Part shown: piece after piece, positions 48,540 to 59,285 of the stretch
How the letters are laid out: each line of letters opens with the position of its first letter
How positions within the stretch are numbered: position 1 is the first letter of the stretch
Source of the DNA: Coriaria nepalensis
Lineage: Eukaryota > Streptophyta > Magnoliopsida > Cucurbitales > Coriariaceae
Direction of reading: 5' to 3'
DNA length: 64,000 nucleotides
Assembly (NCBI GenBank): GCA_027186245.1
Contig: CP114486.1
Location: forward strand, 9,562,501 to 9,626,500
Program-made: the position numbers and the translations under genes
The notes under the pieces: generated by a model
Seen by the model: only the letters and a program-made list of their open reading frames with translations
Database searches by the model: none
Told to the model about the DNA's origin: nothing

Positions 48540-48905
48540 CACCTATCCGCACTATTCGGACCGTTTATTCATTTACTTTAACTTTGAAATTCTAGGGTAA
48601 ATATTTTTTTTAAAACTTGAATTACTAAAGTATGGAACTTTAACCTTGGCTTTCAAAGGGTTTCATGTTCATAGGAACATTTAGCAACTTAAAAGGGAGA
48701 GATGATTAAATAATATTTACATAACATAAACTGAGACATTAAAGATGCTTCAAAAATATATAAACATAAATTATGTACAACATAAGAATATCATGTAAGA
48801 AGTCCGAGAGTAAAAAACTCGACGGTGGTAATATGTGTAACCAAATTCCTGAGGATATATCTCAGAGCTAGGCAAATGTAGTTTCTTGCTACAGAAAGAT
48901 AACCT
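48540..48905 (+). repeat. Dispersed repeat D, copy 2 (gypsy LTR-like)
   Basis: Partner of 33,405-33,765. It lies some 350 bases past gypsy integrase, where an LTR is expected. 48,186-48,539 and 48,906-49,000 probably belong to the same LTR but have no second copy here. Confidence 0.55.
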
Positions 48906-48999
48906 AAGAAACACTATCGCCAACACGATATATGTGAATGGGGAACTCATGAGAAAGACAATGAGTAATCTCAGTCAATCGTAGGGAAGAAAGGATGAG

Positions 49000-51215
49000 T
49001 AACAGACTTAACAAATTTCAATTTTTATAAAAGGGAAGTGTAAGTCATGAATCTTCACTTGGAATGGAATGCCACATTTGAGACAATGCTTTCGGGTATC
49101 GGATTCAAGCAAATACCTCAATGATAATGAGAGTATGTTATGTTTTTCTAAACATCCAAAATCCAATTTATAATTCTTAACTTTGTCACTAACTAGGAAT
49201 TTATCCAAGAGAAAGGGAAGGAGGAAATGAGTATATGTAGTAGCCACTCCACCAAAAACCGGATAGTTTTTCACCCACTTCCACTGGAACCGCCACCAAC
49301 CGCCGCTTAGGACCACCACCGGCCACCATGCTGCCACTACTGCCTATTTAGTTTGGAGCCATCACCCAACCTCTACAAGTATCCACATGGATTAACAACT
49401 AACGCTTAATTTCTAGTTCAATCCTCAACTCATGAAGATTGAACTTTGGAAGTAAAAAGGATTTAGAAGAAAAATATATTTTTTTTTTCTCTCTCCCTAT
49501 GGGCAGTACACTTGAGAATGGAGAGCCTTAGGGCTCTAATATTCCTTTTATAAGAACATAAGCCTTATGCCTCCGAGGCTCGTTATCCTTTCAACAAGTG
49601 TTAAAATAAACAAATAATTCAAGTTTTAATTCTTAATTCTTGATTCAAATTTTTTTATCACCTCATTCGTTTTAATTCTTGATTTCTATAAAAATAAAAT
49701 AAACTAATAATTCCTAATTAAAATCAAACTTCACTCACTAAAGTCCAAATTTTAATTTGGGCCTTACTATATAGGCCCGGTTAGACCCATTCATATTTTA
49801 ATGACCAACTAAAATTTTTCCTTTGACCCAAAAAGTAATTTTTGACTTTATATTTATTAAATCTCCATTTAATAATTTATTTAGTCAATATAATATTTTT
49901 CTAATTAATTATTTAATTTTACATTAAATCTAAGACACACTTTGGATATGCTTATAGTATGAGTGTGATATAAACTTAACAAATTAGACTAAGTAATAAT
50001 CTAAGTTCTTAAATCAAATTATGTAAGAACGAGTCAAATTTTCTAAATTAATATCCTAACCTAGATCTAATCATCCTTAATGTGTGTGACCTAATATTCT
50101 ATACACTATGCCGGTAGGTGAGCCCCACAACAACTTGTGAGTTTTATTTATTTTAGTGATTGAACCATTTGAATCTTAAAACACCTTTTAAGTAAAATAG
50201 TTAACTCAATCATCCTCTATGATTAATTAACCTTAAACCATCAAATCCACATTAGTCTCTAATAAGACGTATGGCCACCCATGTAATGAGAAGGTCAAGG
50301 AACCTATCATGACTATTACCATACCAGAATGATCTTCCATTTATGCAAAAATCCTGGTTAGTCCTAAGACTTGGTTCAACTAATAAACCCTAATAGACGA
50401 TCATATGAATCATGTGATCGTTTATATAATTGAGATAATGGATTTATGAAAACTCCTTTTCAACCATTCTACTTCACAAAGATTCCTTGTTGCATAGAGA
50501 ACATCACTCATATAATTTATCATCTGATAATGAGGTGATGAATCACATCTTATCACCCTACAATATGCACATATTAGAAAACATTCCAAATTATTCACCT
50601 TTTTTAGTGCCCCTTAGCCAGAGCCACATTGAATGATATCAAAGCATGATATCTCATATGTCAGTATTATGGTGATCTAAGGTTTGAAACCAGAAATACT
50701 ACAATCGCTTTGATAAGCCTCATTAACAGTCATTATCATTAGTATTGAGACTTGTCGAGTGATCAGCTTTAGTGATTGATCTTCTATTAACCACCTACAT
50801 GCCTAATCTGATATTCTCCCACACCGATGAATATGAGAACATCATTCTTCATAAAAAGAAGATATCACATGTAATAATATTTATGGATCATCATTATGTA
50901 ATAATGACAATCCTACAACTACAAAAGCTTGAGTCTTAGTCTTATAGCCACTTGGATCTCAACAGGTATGATCACTATCACAGTTGCAAGTGCATTGCTT
51001 AAAATTCAGGAATCTATTATGCAAGCAATATGTAATATATTCAAACATTATTATATCTAACATTATAATAACTAAATGTTATATTTCATTGCTAAATTAA
51101 AATACAAAGTATTTAATATCGTTGATAAGTTTTACAATCAAGATTGAATCTCATAAAGTATATGACCTGATTGAACAAATCCGAGTGGCTTGACATGCAT
51201 ACACTTTTAAAAAGA
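49000..51215 (-). repeat. Copia-type LTR, family A, copy 3
   Basis: It closely matches 37,700-39,927 and, more weakly, 1,860-2,772 and 51,780-53,785. The minus-strand start is TAAAAGTGTATGCATGTC at about 51,215. No pol sequence adjoins on the high side (gypsy LTR sequence does), so it looks like a solo or truncated LTR. The edge near 49,000 is approximate. The patch of Cys/Gly/Pro-rich frames at 49,250-49,340 is GC-rich LTR sequence, not a gene. Confidence 0.65.
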
Positions 51216-51239
51216 AATATATGACCCCACAAACTCTTA

Positions 51240-51725
51240 ACTACGCTAAACCAGTAGAGAATAAGTTCTACCGGCCAGTTAAGAAATTCTAGATTTACGT
51301 GAGTCGTATTGTCTATAGGTATGACACGCCCTTCAGGTAATTATCCTCCTAGAATACTAGATCACAAGTTCACATAAAAAGATTAACCAAATAGTTTAGT
51401 CAGTGGACTTAGAATGATTAGGTTGATTAGAATCAATCAAGATCAGTTGAGATTGGCTTTGATCAATTAGGTCAACTAGGATCGATTTAGATCGATCTAG
51501 AGTAGATCAAAACTTATCTTGATAAATAAAAAGAGATCAAGGAAGATTAAGAAAGATGAAGAACGATTGAAAATGATAAGGAAAGATGAAGAATGATTAA
51601 GAAAAGATCAAGAAAGATTAAGAAAGATAAAGGAAAGGTGAAGAAGGATAACGAAAGGTGATGAATGATAAGAAAAAGATAAAGAAGGATGAGAAAGATG
51701 AAGAACCTATTAATTAGTCCCGGAT
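51240..51725 (-). repeat. Gypsy LTR, family B, truncated copy
   Basis: 51,240-51,400 is the reverse complement of the end of the LTR at 36,570-36,710. 51,535-51,715 is the purine-rich counterpart of the pyrimidine zone at 36,230-36,450. It is squeezed between two copia LTRs. Confidence 0.6.
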
Positions 51726-51779
51726 CCAACAGTGGAAATGATAATTTAAAATTTTTGATCTGGTACGAACCAATTCCTT

Positions 51780-53785
51780 AACTATGAACATGTAATACTA
51801 TTTAAACTGATGTACAAAGATCAAAGCATGAAACTATTATAAGAACTAAGGAAGAATCTTTACTTACATCCTATACGATTACAGAATCCTTCACAAACGC
51901 CTTCTCCTCCTTCAATTGGTGTTATGCGTGGTTGAAGAGCCACTTGAGAAGAACTATGAAGCAATCCAGGTATCTTGCCTCTAAAATTGATCCATACAAA
52001 CTAATTTTCTCTTGAGGATTTTTCTCGCTTACGTCATTTACTTATGAACTATTTAAACTATAAAAAGGAGGATGACATGAATTTCTCTAAAGAAGTTTTG
52101 GCAATTCTAAGAGAAAGAGGATGAAATGATTTTTCAAAGCCTCATGGGTCCTTTATATATGACTCTTGAGGATGTGGCAAAATCCTTTAATTGTATTAAT
52201 CTTTTCGGTAGTATCTAGTAACTATAATAATTACTCATAACCATCTACTAATTAAATAAATATCAACCACATAGCATGTGCCCGCCATCTAATGGCCGGC
52301 CATGCTCTTTAGGCTTTAGGGTCCATACTTTAAGTTAATAATCCATTCACTTTAATTAATTACTATAATTACTCTTAATTAATATATCAATTAAATAATG
52401 AAGTGTGTCACATGTATCTCTATACATGTGATCGGCCATTGGTGTGTGTGTTAATGCAATTTTAACTTTTTAATTAATTTATAATTAATTGATAAAAGTT
52501 TAATTTATAAAATTAACAAATTGCTCTTTAACTCCTTAAAGTCAAATTCGCCCAAAATGGACCTTATATGAATTTACCAATTAATCTCATTAATCAATAC
52601 AAATTCATATAATCAAGAATAAATTAATTAATCAATTTAAATTCTTATAATATAAAACAAAAAAATTAATATAATTAATAAATTTGATTTCTTATAGTAA
52701 ATGAACATACAATTAGAATTACTTTTAATCATTTGTGTATGACCGATTAGGTTCTACAAATCGAGAGTGGGATTGAGTACATGACTCATGATTTTATCCT
52801 ATTAATGATTGGACTTGTTTCACTATGAAATTTCCTTTTAAACTAAACAGTTAAACTTAATTATCTTCATGATTAACAACTCAAACCATATAAACCAAGA
52901 TTGACTTCTAACAAAGTGTCAAAGCTATATGTGAGATGAGAAGTTTACAACTTCTTCTAAAAGAACATGTATGACTATTACTGTGTTATTAATATTCTTC
53001 CATCTGGCCAATTTCCTGATTCGTTCTACGCCATGATTTACTGTTAATACCCCAATAGACAAATCATATGTTTAATATCTGTCTATGTAATTGAGACAAT
53101 AGCTTTACAGAAAACTCTATTTTCTTACCATACTACATTGCAAATATTTTATTACATAGACAAACATATTGTGTCATAGGATATATCTCTCCTTTGTACT
53201 AAAGTGATGGATTTCATCTTGATCACTCACAACCTTGATACTTGACACTTTATACCCAATGGTTTAGCCTCACCCTTGCCTAGGGTGTTTTAGGATAATG
53301 ACAAAGTATAGAACCCAAGTATAAGGTTATATAGTGATCTTCCACTAAGCACCCAAACTTAACCAGATATTCTGCCAATATCAGTGGTTATGAGATTAAC
53401 CATTCCTAATAATTTAAGAAGACAACGCATGTAATGGTCTTTCCGAAATTATCAATGTCCTATCTCGATAATTCTATGACCATAAACAATTCAGGTCGCT
53501 AAGCTTTAAGCATCTTGATTCTCAACTAGTATGATCATAATGATTGATCAAGTGCATAACATAAAATTCTAAGACTTTAATATGATATGTATTTAAATAT
53601 ATAATATTATTTTCTAACATTATAATAAGCATGATAAATAATAAATGTCTATATTAGTGATAAATATATCAAATATATTAATCACTTATTAGTCTTATTT
53701 GTAAAAACGATTGTCCAACTAAAATCTATATGTCACATCGGGTCTAACTGATTGGCTTGATAGACATACAACTTTCAATGAACCG
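51780..53785 (-). repeat. Copia-type LTR, family A, copy 4
   Basis: The most diverged copy of the family. The minus-strand start is TGAAAGTTGTATGTC at about 53,784. It shares the terminal 'atcaagcca' block, the central 'tgattactgtg'-type blocks and the general order with copies 2 and 3. On the high side it adjoins gypsy RT rather than copia pol. Confidence 0.6.
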
Positions 53786-53789
53786 GTAT

Positions 53790-54080
53790 TCCTCCTCTAG
53801 ACACTACATGCCCAAGGAATTTCCCCTAGTCCAACCAGAACTCATACTTTGAGAATTTGGCGTAAAGTTTTTGCTTCTTCACTGTCTGTAATATAGCCTC
53901 TAAGTGGTATTCATGCTCATTCTTGATTTAGAGTACACCAGTATGTCATTGATAAAGAAAACTATGAATTTATTAAGAAAGTCTTTGAACACTTGATTCA
54001 TTAAATCCATAAATGATGCAAGTGCATTTGTCACTTTGAAAGGCTATGAGCTCACCTTACCTCTAGAAATGTCCTCAGTA
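53790..54080 (-). pseudogene. Gypsy reverse-transcriptase fragment
   Basis: On the minus strand, from about 54,045, the sequence parallels 36,745-36,960: [19 protein letters not shown], with Asn-Asp where Asp-Asp is expected, then the connection to about 53,800. Stops are present. Gypsy family-B LTR sequence follows at 54,310-55,110, the same arrangement as 35.6-37.0 kb in the opposite orientation. Confidence 0.7.
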
Positions 54081-54309
54081 CATAATGTGTTCCATGTCTC
54101 CATGTTAAAGAAAATACGTACCCAATCCCTCACACATACTAGAACACGAAGCCATTTAGTTCGATTAAGACTTATCCTATGAATAGAGACCATGCAAATT
54201 TTAGATCGTAAAGAGAAGATACTTAGAAAAAAAGTCATATCACTAATCAAGGTACTATGGTGGAGTAGTAAGACGGAAGAAGCTACTTTATGACATATAA
54301 GGGGGTAGA

Positions 54310-55110
54310 TAAATGTAAGACCCCCGAGCTCATGGTAAACCGGTAGTGAATAAACTCTACCTAGTTTAATAGGGAAAACATTATGAATTCACAAGTTCAC
54401 ACAAATTTTGGTTAACCTTTTTATGTGAAGTTGTGATTTAGCATTTTGGGAGGATAATTATCTAAAGGTCGTAATTTGTTTGAACTTGTGAAATCGGAAA
54501 GATGAAAAAGGACAATGAATGATGAAGGACGGATGAAGAAAGATGAAAAAGGATGAAGAATTATAAAGGAAAGATGAAGAACGAGGAAGGAATGATGAAG
54601 GACGGATGAAGAAAGACGAAAAAGGATGAAGAATTATAAAGGAAAGATGAAGAACGAGGAAGGAATGATGAAGAGTGATGAAGGAAGATAAGAAATGATA
54701 AATATATATATATATAGAAGGATAAAGATATACAATCTTAGATAAATATCCAAAATGGTAAATCAAATAAACAAAAACTTAAGATCAAATTACAACTCTT
54801 AATAGTTAAAATTAGATTTTTAAATAGGTTGATGTAGAACTGGAAATTATTCAAATTTGAGTCATGATAGTGTAACTGAATTTTGAGAATACTCCATGTG
54901 TGATACAATTATAAGAAATTTGATCTAGAAATTAGACACAAAGCTTCTACAGAGATCAAGAACACCCCAATCTGATTTGTAATGATTGAAATACAAATTC
55001 CTGAAATAGTAGGTGCTTTCTGGAATAGTTAGATATGAAAACTTTTAGAAACAATTTTGGGATTTAGATATAAACTAGAGTTTTGTGGCTACAAATACAT
55101 ATAAGGCTTG
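54310..55110 (-). repeat. Gypsy LTR, family B, copy 2
   Basis: 54,780-55,110 is the reverse complement of 35,590-35,960. 54,310-54,480 carries LTR-end blocks in a rearranged order (one block inverted at about 54,415-54,480). A purine-rich tandem repeat lies between them. Confidence 0.65.
54518..54663. repeat. 73-bp tandem repeat, two copies
   Basis: The unit aatgatgaaggacggatgaa... starts at 54,518 and 54,591, and a third partial starts at 54,664. One difference was seen between the full copies (agatgaa / agacgaa). Confidence 0.9.
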
Positions 55111-55124
55111 TAATTGTTTACCAT

Positions 55125-55415
55125 TGTAGTAAATACTTATGCAATTATCTACTATATCTATAAATTGTGATAGTCAAACCACTCTATCTCATGCGTATAA
55201 CAAAGTGTATAATGGGAAACCAGGATACATTAGTCTCAAACATAGTTATGCGAGACAATTAATTCAAAGTGGAAATATTGTCATCACCTTTGTGAAATCA
55301 AGTGAACACTTGCCTAAATCAATTTACTAGATGTCTATCAAGAGAACTAGCAAAATCTACATCTAGAGGAAGGAGATTGAAACTCTTGACTAAGATTTAC
55401 CAACGGTGGAAACTA
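55125..55415 (+). pseudogene. Copia RNase H end fragment
   Basis: The frame 55,139-55,330 reads ISINCDSQTTLSHAYNKVYN, then SLKHSYARQLIQSGNIVITF, the end of copia RNase H. A frameshift near 55,310 moves the pol C-terminus (CLSRELAKSTSRG) into the next frame. Upstream pol is lost at the junction with the gypsy LTR. Confidence 0.75.
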
Positions 55416-55424
55416 TTAAATTTT

Positions 55425-55775
55425 AGAGTTTTAACTATTTCTTTCCCTAAAAGGCCTTATAGAGGAAGAGAGAACTTTTTACTTATAAAACAACTAGATA
55501 TATTCTCCCTAAACGATGTGTGACAAGTCCAACAATCCCCCTTATTTGTGGGTTGGCCATTCCGTAAGGCAAAAAAGTATTACAATGTGTAAGGGACACT
55601 TTTTTCAAAATGGAGTATGGACACATCTATTGGATCCTACTATGATGTCATATTAAATTTTCGAGTCCAACTATTTTTTTCTCTAAAAGGCCTTGTAAAG
55701 AAGGAGAGAATTTTTTACCTGTAAAACAACCAGATGTCTTTTCCCTAAACGATGTGGGACAATCCAACAACAACC
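55425..55775 (+). repeat. Direct repeat of about 110 bp, spaced 236 bp
   Basis: The block 'ccctaaaaggccttatagag ... tccctaaacgatgtgtgac' at about 55,440-55,545 recurs at about 55,676-55,770 with several changes. It follows the copia pol end, so it lies in the 3' region or LTR of that element. Confidence 0.65.
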
Positions 55776-55799
55776 TAACTTAACACTAAGAAATGACTA

Positions 55800-56705
55800 A
55801 TATTAAGTTCCTATGGTACAAATAAGTCATTGTTAAGTGGAGGGTGTTTCAACACTAAAAAAAATGTACTTCTAGTTGAGATGTATAATGCTCATTGTTG
55901 CAGTTGACGGTTGCCTTTATCAAACTCTTAAATTTCAATCTATATGTGTCAAGTATCTTAAGTGTAACAAAGATACTAGAAGAACTTTAGCTCTATGAAC
56001 ACATAAGTGATGTCACCTCTCATGAGAATTAGAATTCTCTCAAGAAAGTTCATGAATCATGATGAGCACACGACTATAATAGTATTAAGCGAGATATATG
56101 TGGAATATATAAACTATGTGTAAATATATATGGTATCACCGGTTTTATTGCAAAATAATAATGGGTTTAAAGCTAATGCAAATCAATATATTTGATTTTG
56201 AAAATATTATAATATTAATTTCTTGTATCTTTCCTTATTTGTTAGCATAAAATTAGGTTAATTGTTATGATTTTATTTTCCTTATTTCTAGCTTAGAATT
56301 CGGTTAATTGATTCGTTTGTATGGCCATATATAACCCATTTATGGATGAAAAAAAAAATTTATTTTGGAATTTGAATAGGTCTTTCTTTGGAGAGATTAT
56401 GGTTAATTGGAGCAATTCTAATTGTTGAGAGTGAGTCACAACATCCCTTTCACTATTGATGCGAGGTTATCTTTGTTTCTGCTTTTTTATGTTTGTGTTT
56501 GCATCAAAAGCTCTGAGCTACATGTGATTTCGGCAAAATTTGTGATACTTACATTAACATAAAGTTTGAATCAAAAGATTTACTTCATGTACTTACACCA
56601 TTTTAAATTCTGGTAGATGAATTTTCATTTAAGTTTAACCACGTGGGGTATTAATGGAATTATGTTTAGACAAAAAGAAAAGGAAAAGGAAAGTGAAAGG
56701 GCATC
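55800..56705. other. Unassigned AT-rich sequence
   Basis: No gene or paired repeat recognised. It probably includes LTR sequence of the copia fragment to the left. Confidence 0.35.
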
Positions 56706-56905
56706 ATAAATATATCCCACGTTAAAAATTTAGAAAACTATTAAATATTTAATAAGTGATTGCATATCCCGGATATCCATCATAATTAATTAATGGGTGG
56801 TAATCTTGTGGGAATTACACATGCACGTGTATGCGCGTGAGCATGCATGGCCTGGGAGGTACTTCTGACACTTATTAGATGCACTTAGCATTTTGAAGAT
56901 TTGCA
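56706..56905 (+). repeat. Second copy of the copia LTR segment from 28.2 kb
   Basis: It matches 28,150-28,330 in the same direction ('ttaatgggtggtaat', 'attagatgcacttag'). No pol is adjacent, so it is a scrap or solo LTR. Confidence 0.55.
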
Positions 56906-56978
56906 ACAGTTTCCAATTAATTACCATGGATCAAACTTTTTGGATTCTTGGTGAAATAGTATAACTTTTTACCAACAA

Positions 56979-57266
56979 ATGGCTAGTTTGTCTATACATA
57001 AAGAAATCTTGAGAAGCGAAACAATTCATCGTCTTTCTGAATTTCTACTCTCAGAAAATGTTCATACAATCAAAAGCAAAATTTTACTTTATTTGGTGCA
57101 ATTTCACAAAGACTTGTCATACGTTGAAAACTGTTTTCATTCAAAACCAACAAGTAACGAGATAGTCAAAATATCATTTTCAGTAAAAATATATTCATAC
57201 ATGTTTCAAGTCTTGTTTCTAGAAATTTACCAACATAAACAAGACAACCTTTTTCTTTTCTATTGA
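56979..57266 (+). CDS. Orphan 95-codon open frame, doubtful
   Basis: ATG lies in a favourable plant context (aacaaATGGCT), followed by 95 codons to TGA. The predicted product (MASLSIHKEILRSETIHRLS...) has a polar N-terminus and a hydrophobic C-terminal third. No domain, signal or family was recognised, and no promoter or second exon is evident. It sits between a copia LTR scrap and AT-rich spacer. It may be chance; listed only because it lies outside recognised elements. Confidence 0.15.
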   Translation: MASLSIHKEILRSETIHRLSEFLLSENVHTIKSKILLYLVQFHKDLSYVENCFHSKPTSNEIVKISFSVKIYSYMFQVLFLEIYQHKQDNLFLFY

Positions 57267-58831
57267 AATGTTTGGGCTTGTAACATCTTTAGCAATTCAT
57301 GGGAGTGGTGACTCCAATTTGTTAATATGATACTTAACACAAACAGTGATTCCTTTAATGTAACAAAAGCTATTAATGTAATCTATGGGGCCCCACAATT
57401 CCTTTAATGCATTGGAAATTTAAAATTATTTTAATCAATTATCTTTTATCATCAATTCGGATACTCTCCTTTTCAAAATACCATAATTTCATATTCTCTT
57501 TTTAATTTTCTTTATAAAAAAATCATAATATATTTAGTTTAACTCTTATATATATAATAGGTGTGGGGTTTCAATTCATACTAAAATATTCCCTGTTCTA
57601 CTTCATTTTTTCCCAAACATTATCTACAACTCCAATTTTTTTAGGTTCGGTTATAAATTTTTTTTGGGTATATTTATGATATTTTAAGGACTCGTTTTAT
57701 TTCGTGATATATTAGTCTATAGCATTCATTTGATGTTATTTATGTTCTTATTCTCTGATTAAAGTTTTGAATCATGTTCAATAATTAGATTTTTTTTAAT
57801 TATTTAATTGCTTATAGAATTTTATCGACCATACCTACAATCAATACATCCGTGAGAGAAGTTTTTCAAAAAGTCTACACATCTTATTTGTGTATATGTG
57901 ACACTAGTCCGTATGATTTAGTAATTTTATCTATTAAAAAGTCTTCAGTGTAATGCTTTTAATTAATAACTTTGTTTCACGGAGAATGTGAGTAATTTTT
58001 TAATAATTCAAATGGAATATATATAATGTATTATGACATATAAGGAAAAAAAAAAGCAAATTAATTACTCTATAAATGATGTATAACTTGATTATTAAGT
58101 TTTTTTTTTTTTATCAATGTTATTCTTCTTTATCAAGACCCCCCAAGCAGATTTCCTTATTCAAAAATTATAAAATATAATTAAAATATTAAATTTTCAT
58201 AATGAAATGGATATCAAAAGCCTTTTTCATTACCATGAAAAAAATAAGAAAACTTTGAAGATGTTGATCGATAAGCAAATAATTGAGAGCGTAATATAAA
58301 ATGATTAAGATGTTGAAGTTGAAAATAATAGTTTTATTATAGATCATATTTTGTAAAAAGAAACTCTCAAAGCGATGAAATTAGTTAATTTTTTATTAGA
58401 GTATGAGAAAACTACTTTAGAACTTGTTACTTTGTTAAGAAAAATTAGAAATTAAATCCAAGTTTATATAAATTTTAAGAAAAAAAAATAAGTGATTAAA
58501 TCATATTTTATAAATACCTCATAATACACTATTTATGAAAAACTTATTAATTTATATATTACATACTTATATGAATTTTTATAATATATATATATCCGAT
58601 AAATTTAACAAATTATTAATTTAATATATTATCTTCCGGTAAAAAAAGAGGTTATTAATTAAAAAAGTATTATTTATTAAGATTCTATTATACTTAAAAA
58701 GTCTTGCCAAAAAAAAAAAAAAATACACCTTGCAAGCTTAAAATTTATTTAGGAAACAAAGTAAATAAAGGGAGGGAATATTTTTACAAAAAAGTTATAA
58801 ATTTCAGTGTTTGGTTGATTTTTGAATGAGG

Positions 58832-58869
<38 letters not shown>

Positions 58870-59285
58870 GAATATATGTTTTACTATAATAAACCTCGTT
58901 AATTATAAAATAAGAACTATCTTAAAAAGACAGTTGTAAATATATCCTAGTAAACATATGGAAGGAAACTTTATATTACCTCTCATCCCCTCTCCTCATT
59001 TATAATAGATTAAGTTCGCTTCCCTCCCCTATCCTTCTTCCGAACATACTCTCATGATCAATGCCATAACCCCTTTTTCCTCTATGTTTCTAATTTACTA
59101 CGAAGCAGAAAGATGTATAAAAATTATAACAAAAATCAATGTATCCAACATTTTGGTTATTGCAGATAACATCCTACCACTAGAACTAGAACATTTACTT
59201 GTATATCTCTATCAGGCAAATCAGATAAAATCAAATCCCAAGGGATTTAGACAAATCATGAGCTTGATGAATACCTGTAGCCAGT
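57267..59285. other. AT-rich intergenic spacer with (TA)n tract
   Basis: Very AT-rich, with poly-A/T runs and a (TA)n microsatellite at 58,834-58,865. No element or gene was recognised. The last 200-300 bases should include the 3' untranslated region of the minus-strand gene that ends at 59,286. Confidence 0.5.

Noticed and set aside
49008..49337. 109-codon minus-strand frame with a Trp-rich start
   Set aside because: It lies at the edge of a copia LTR; the matching LTR at 38 kb does not keep the frame.
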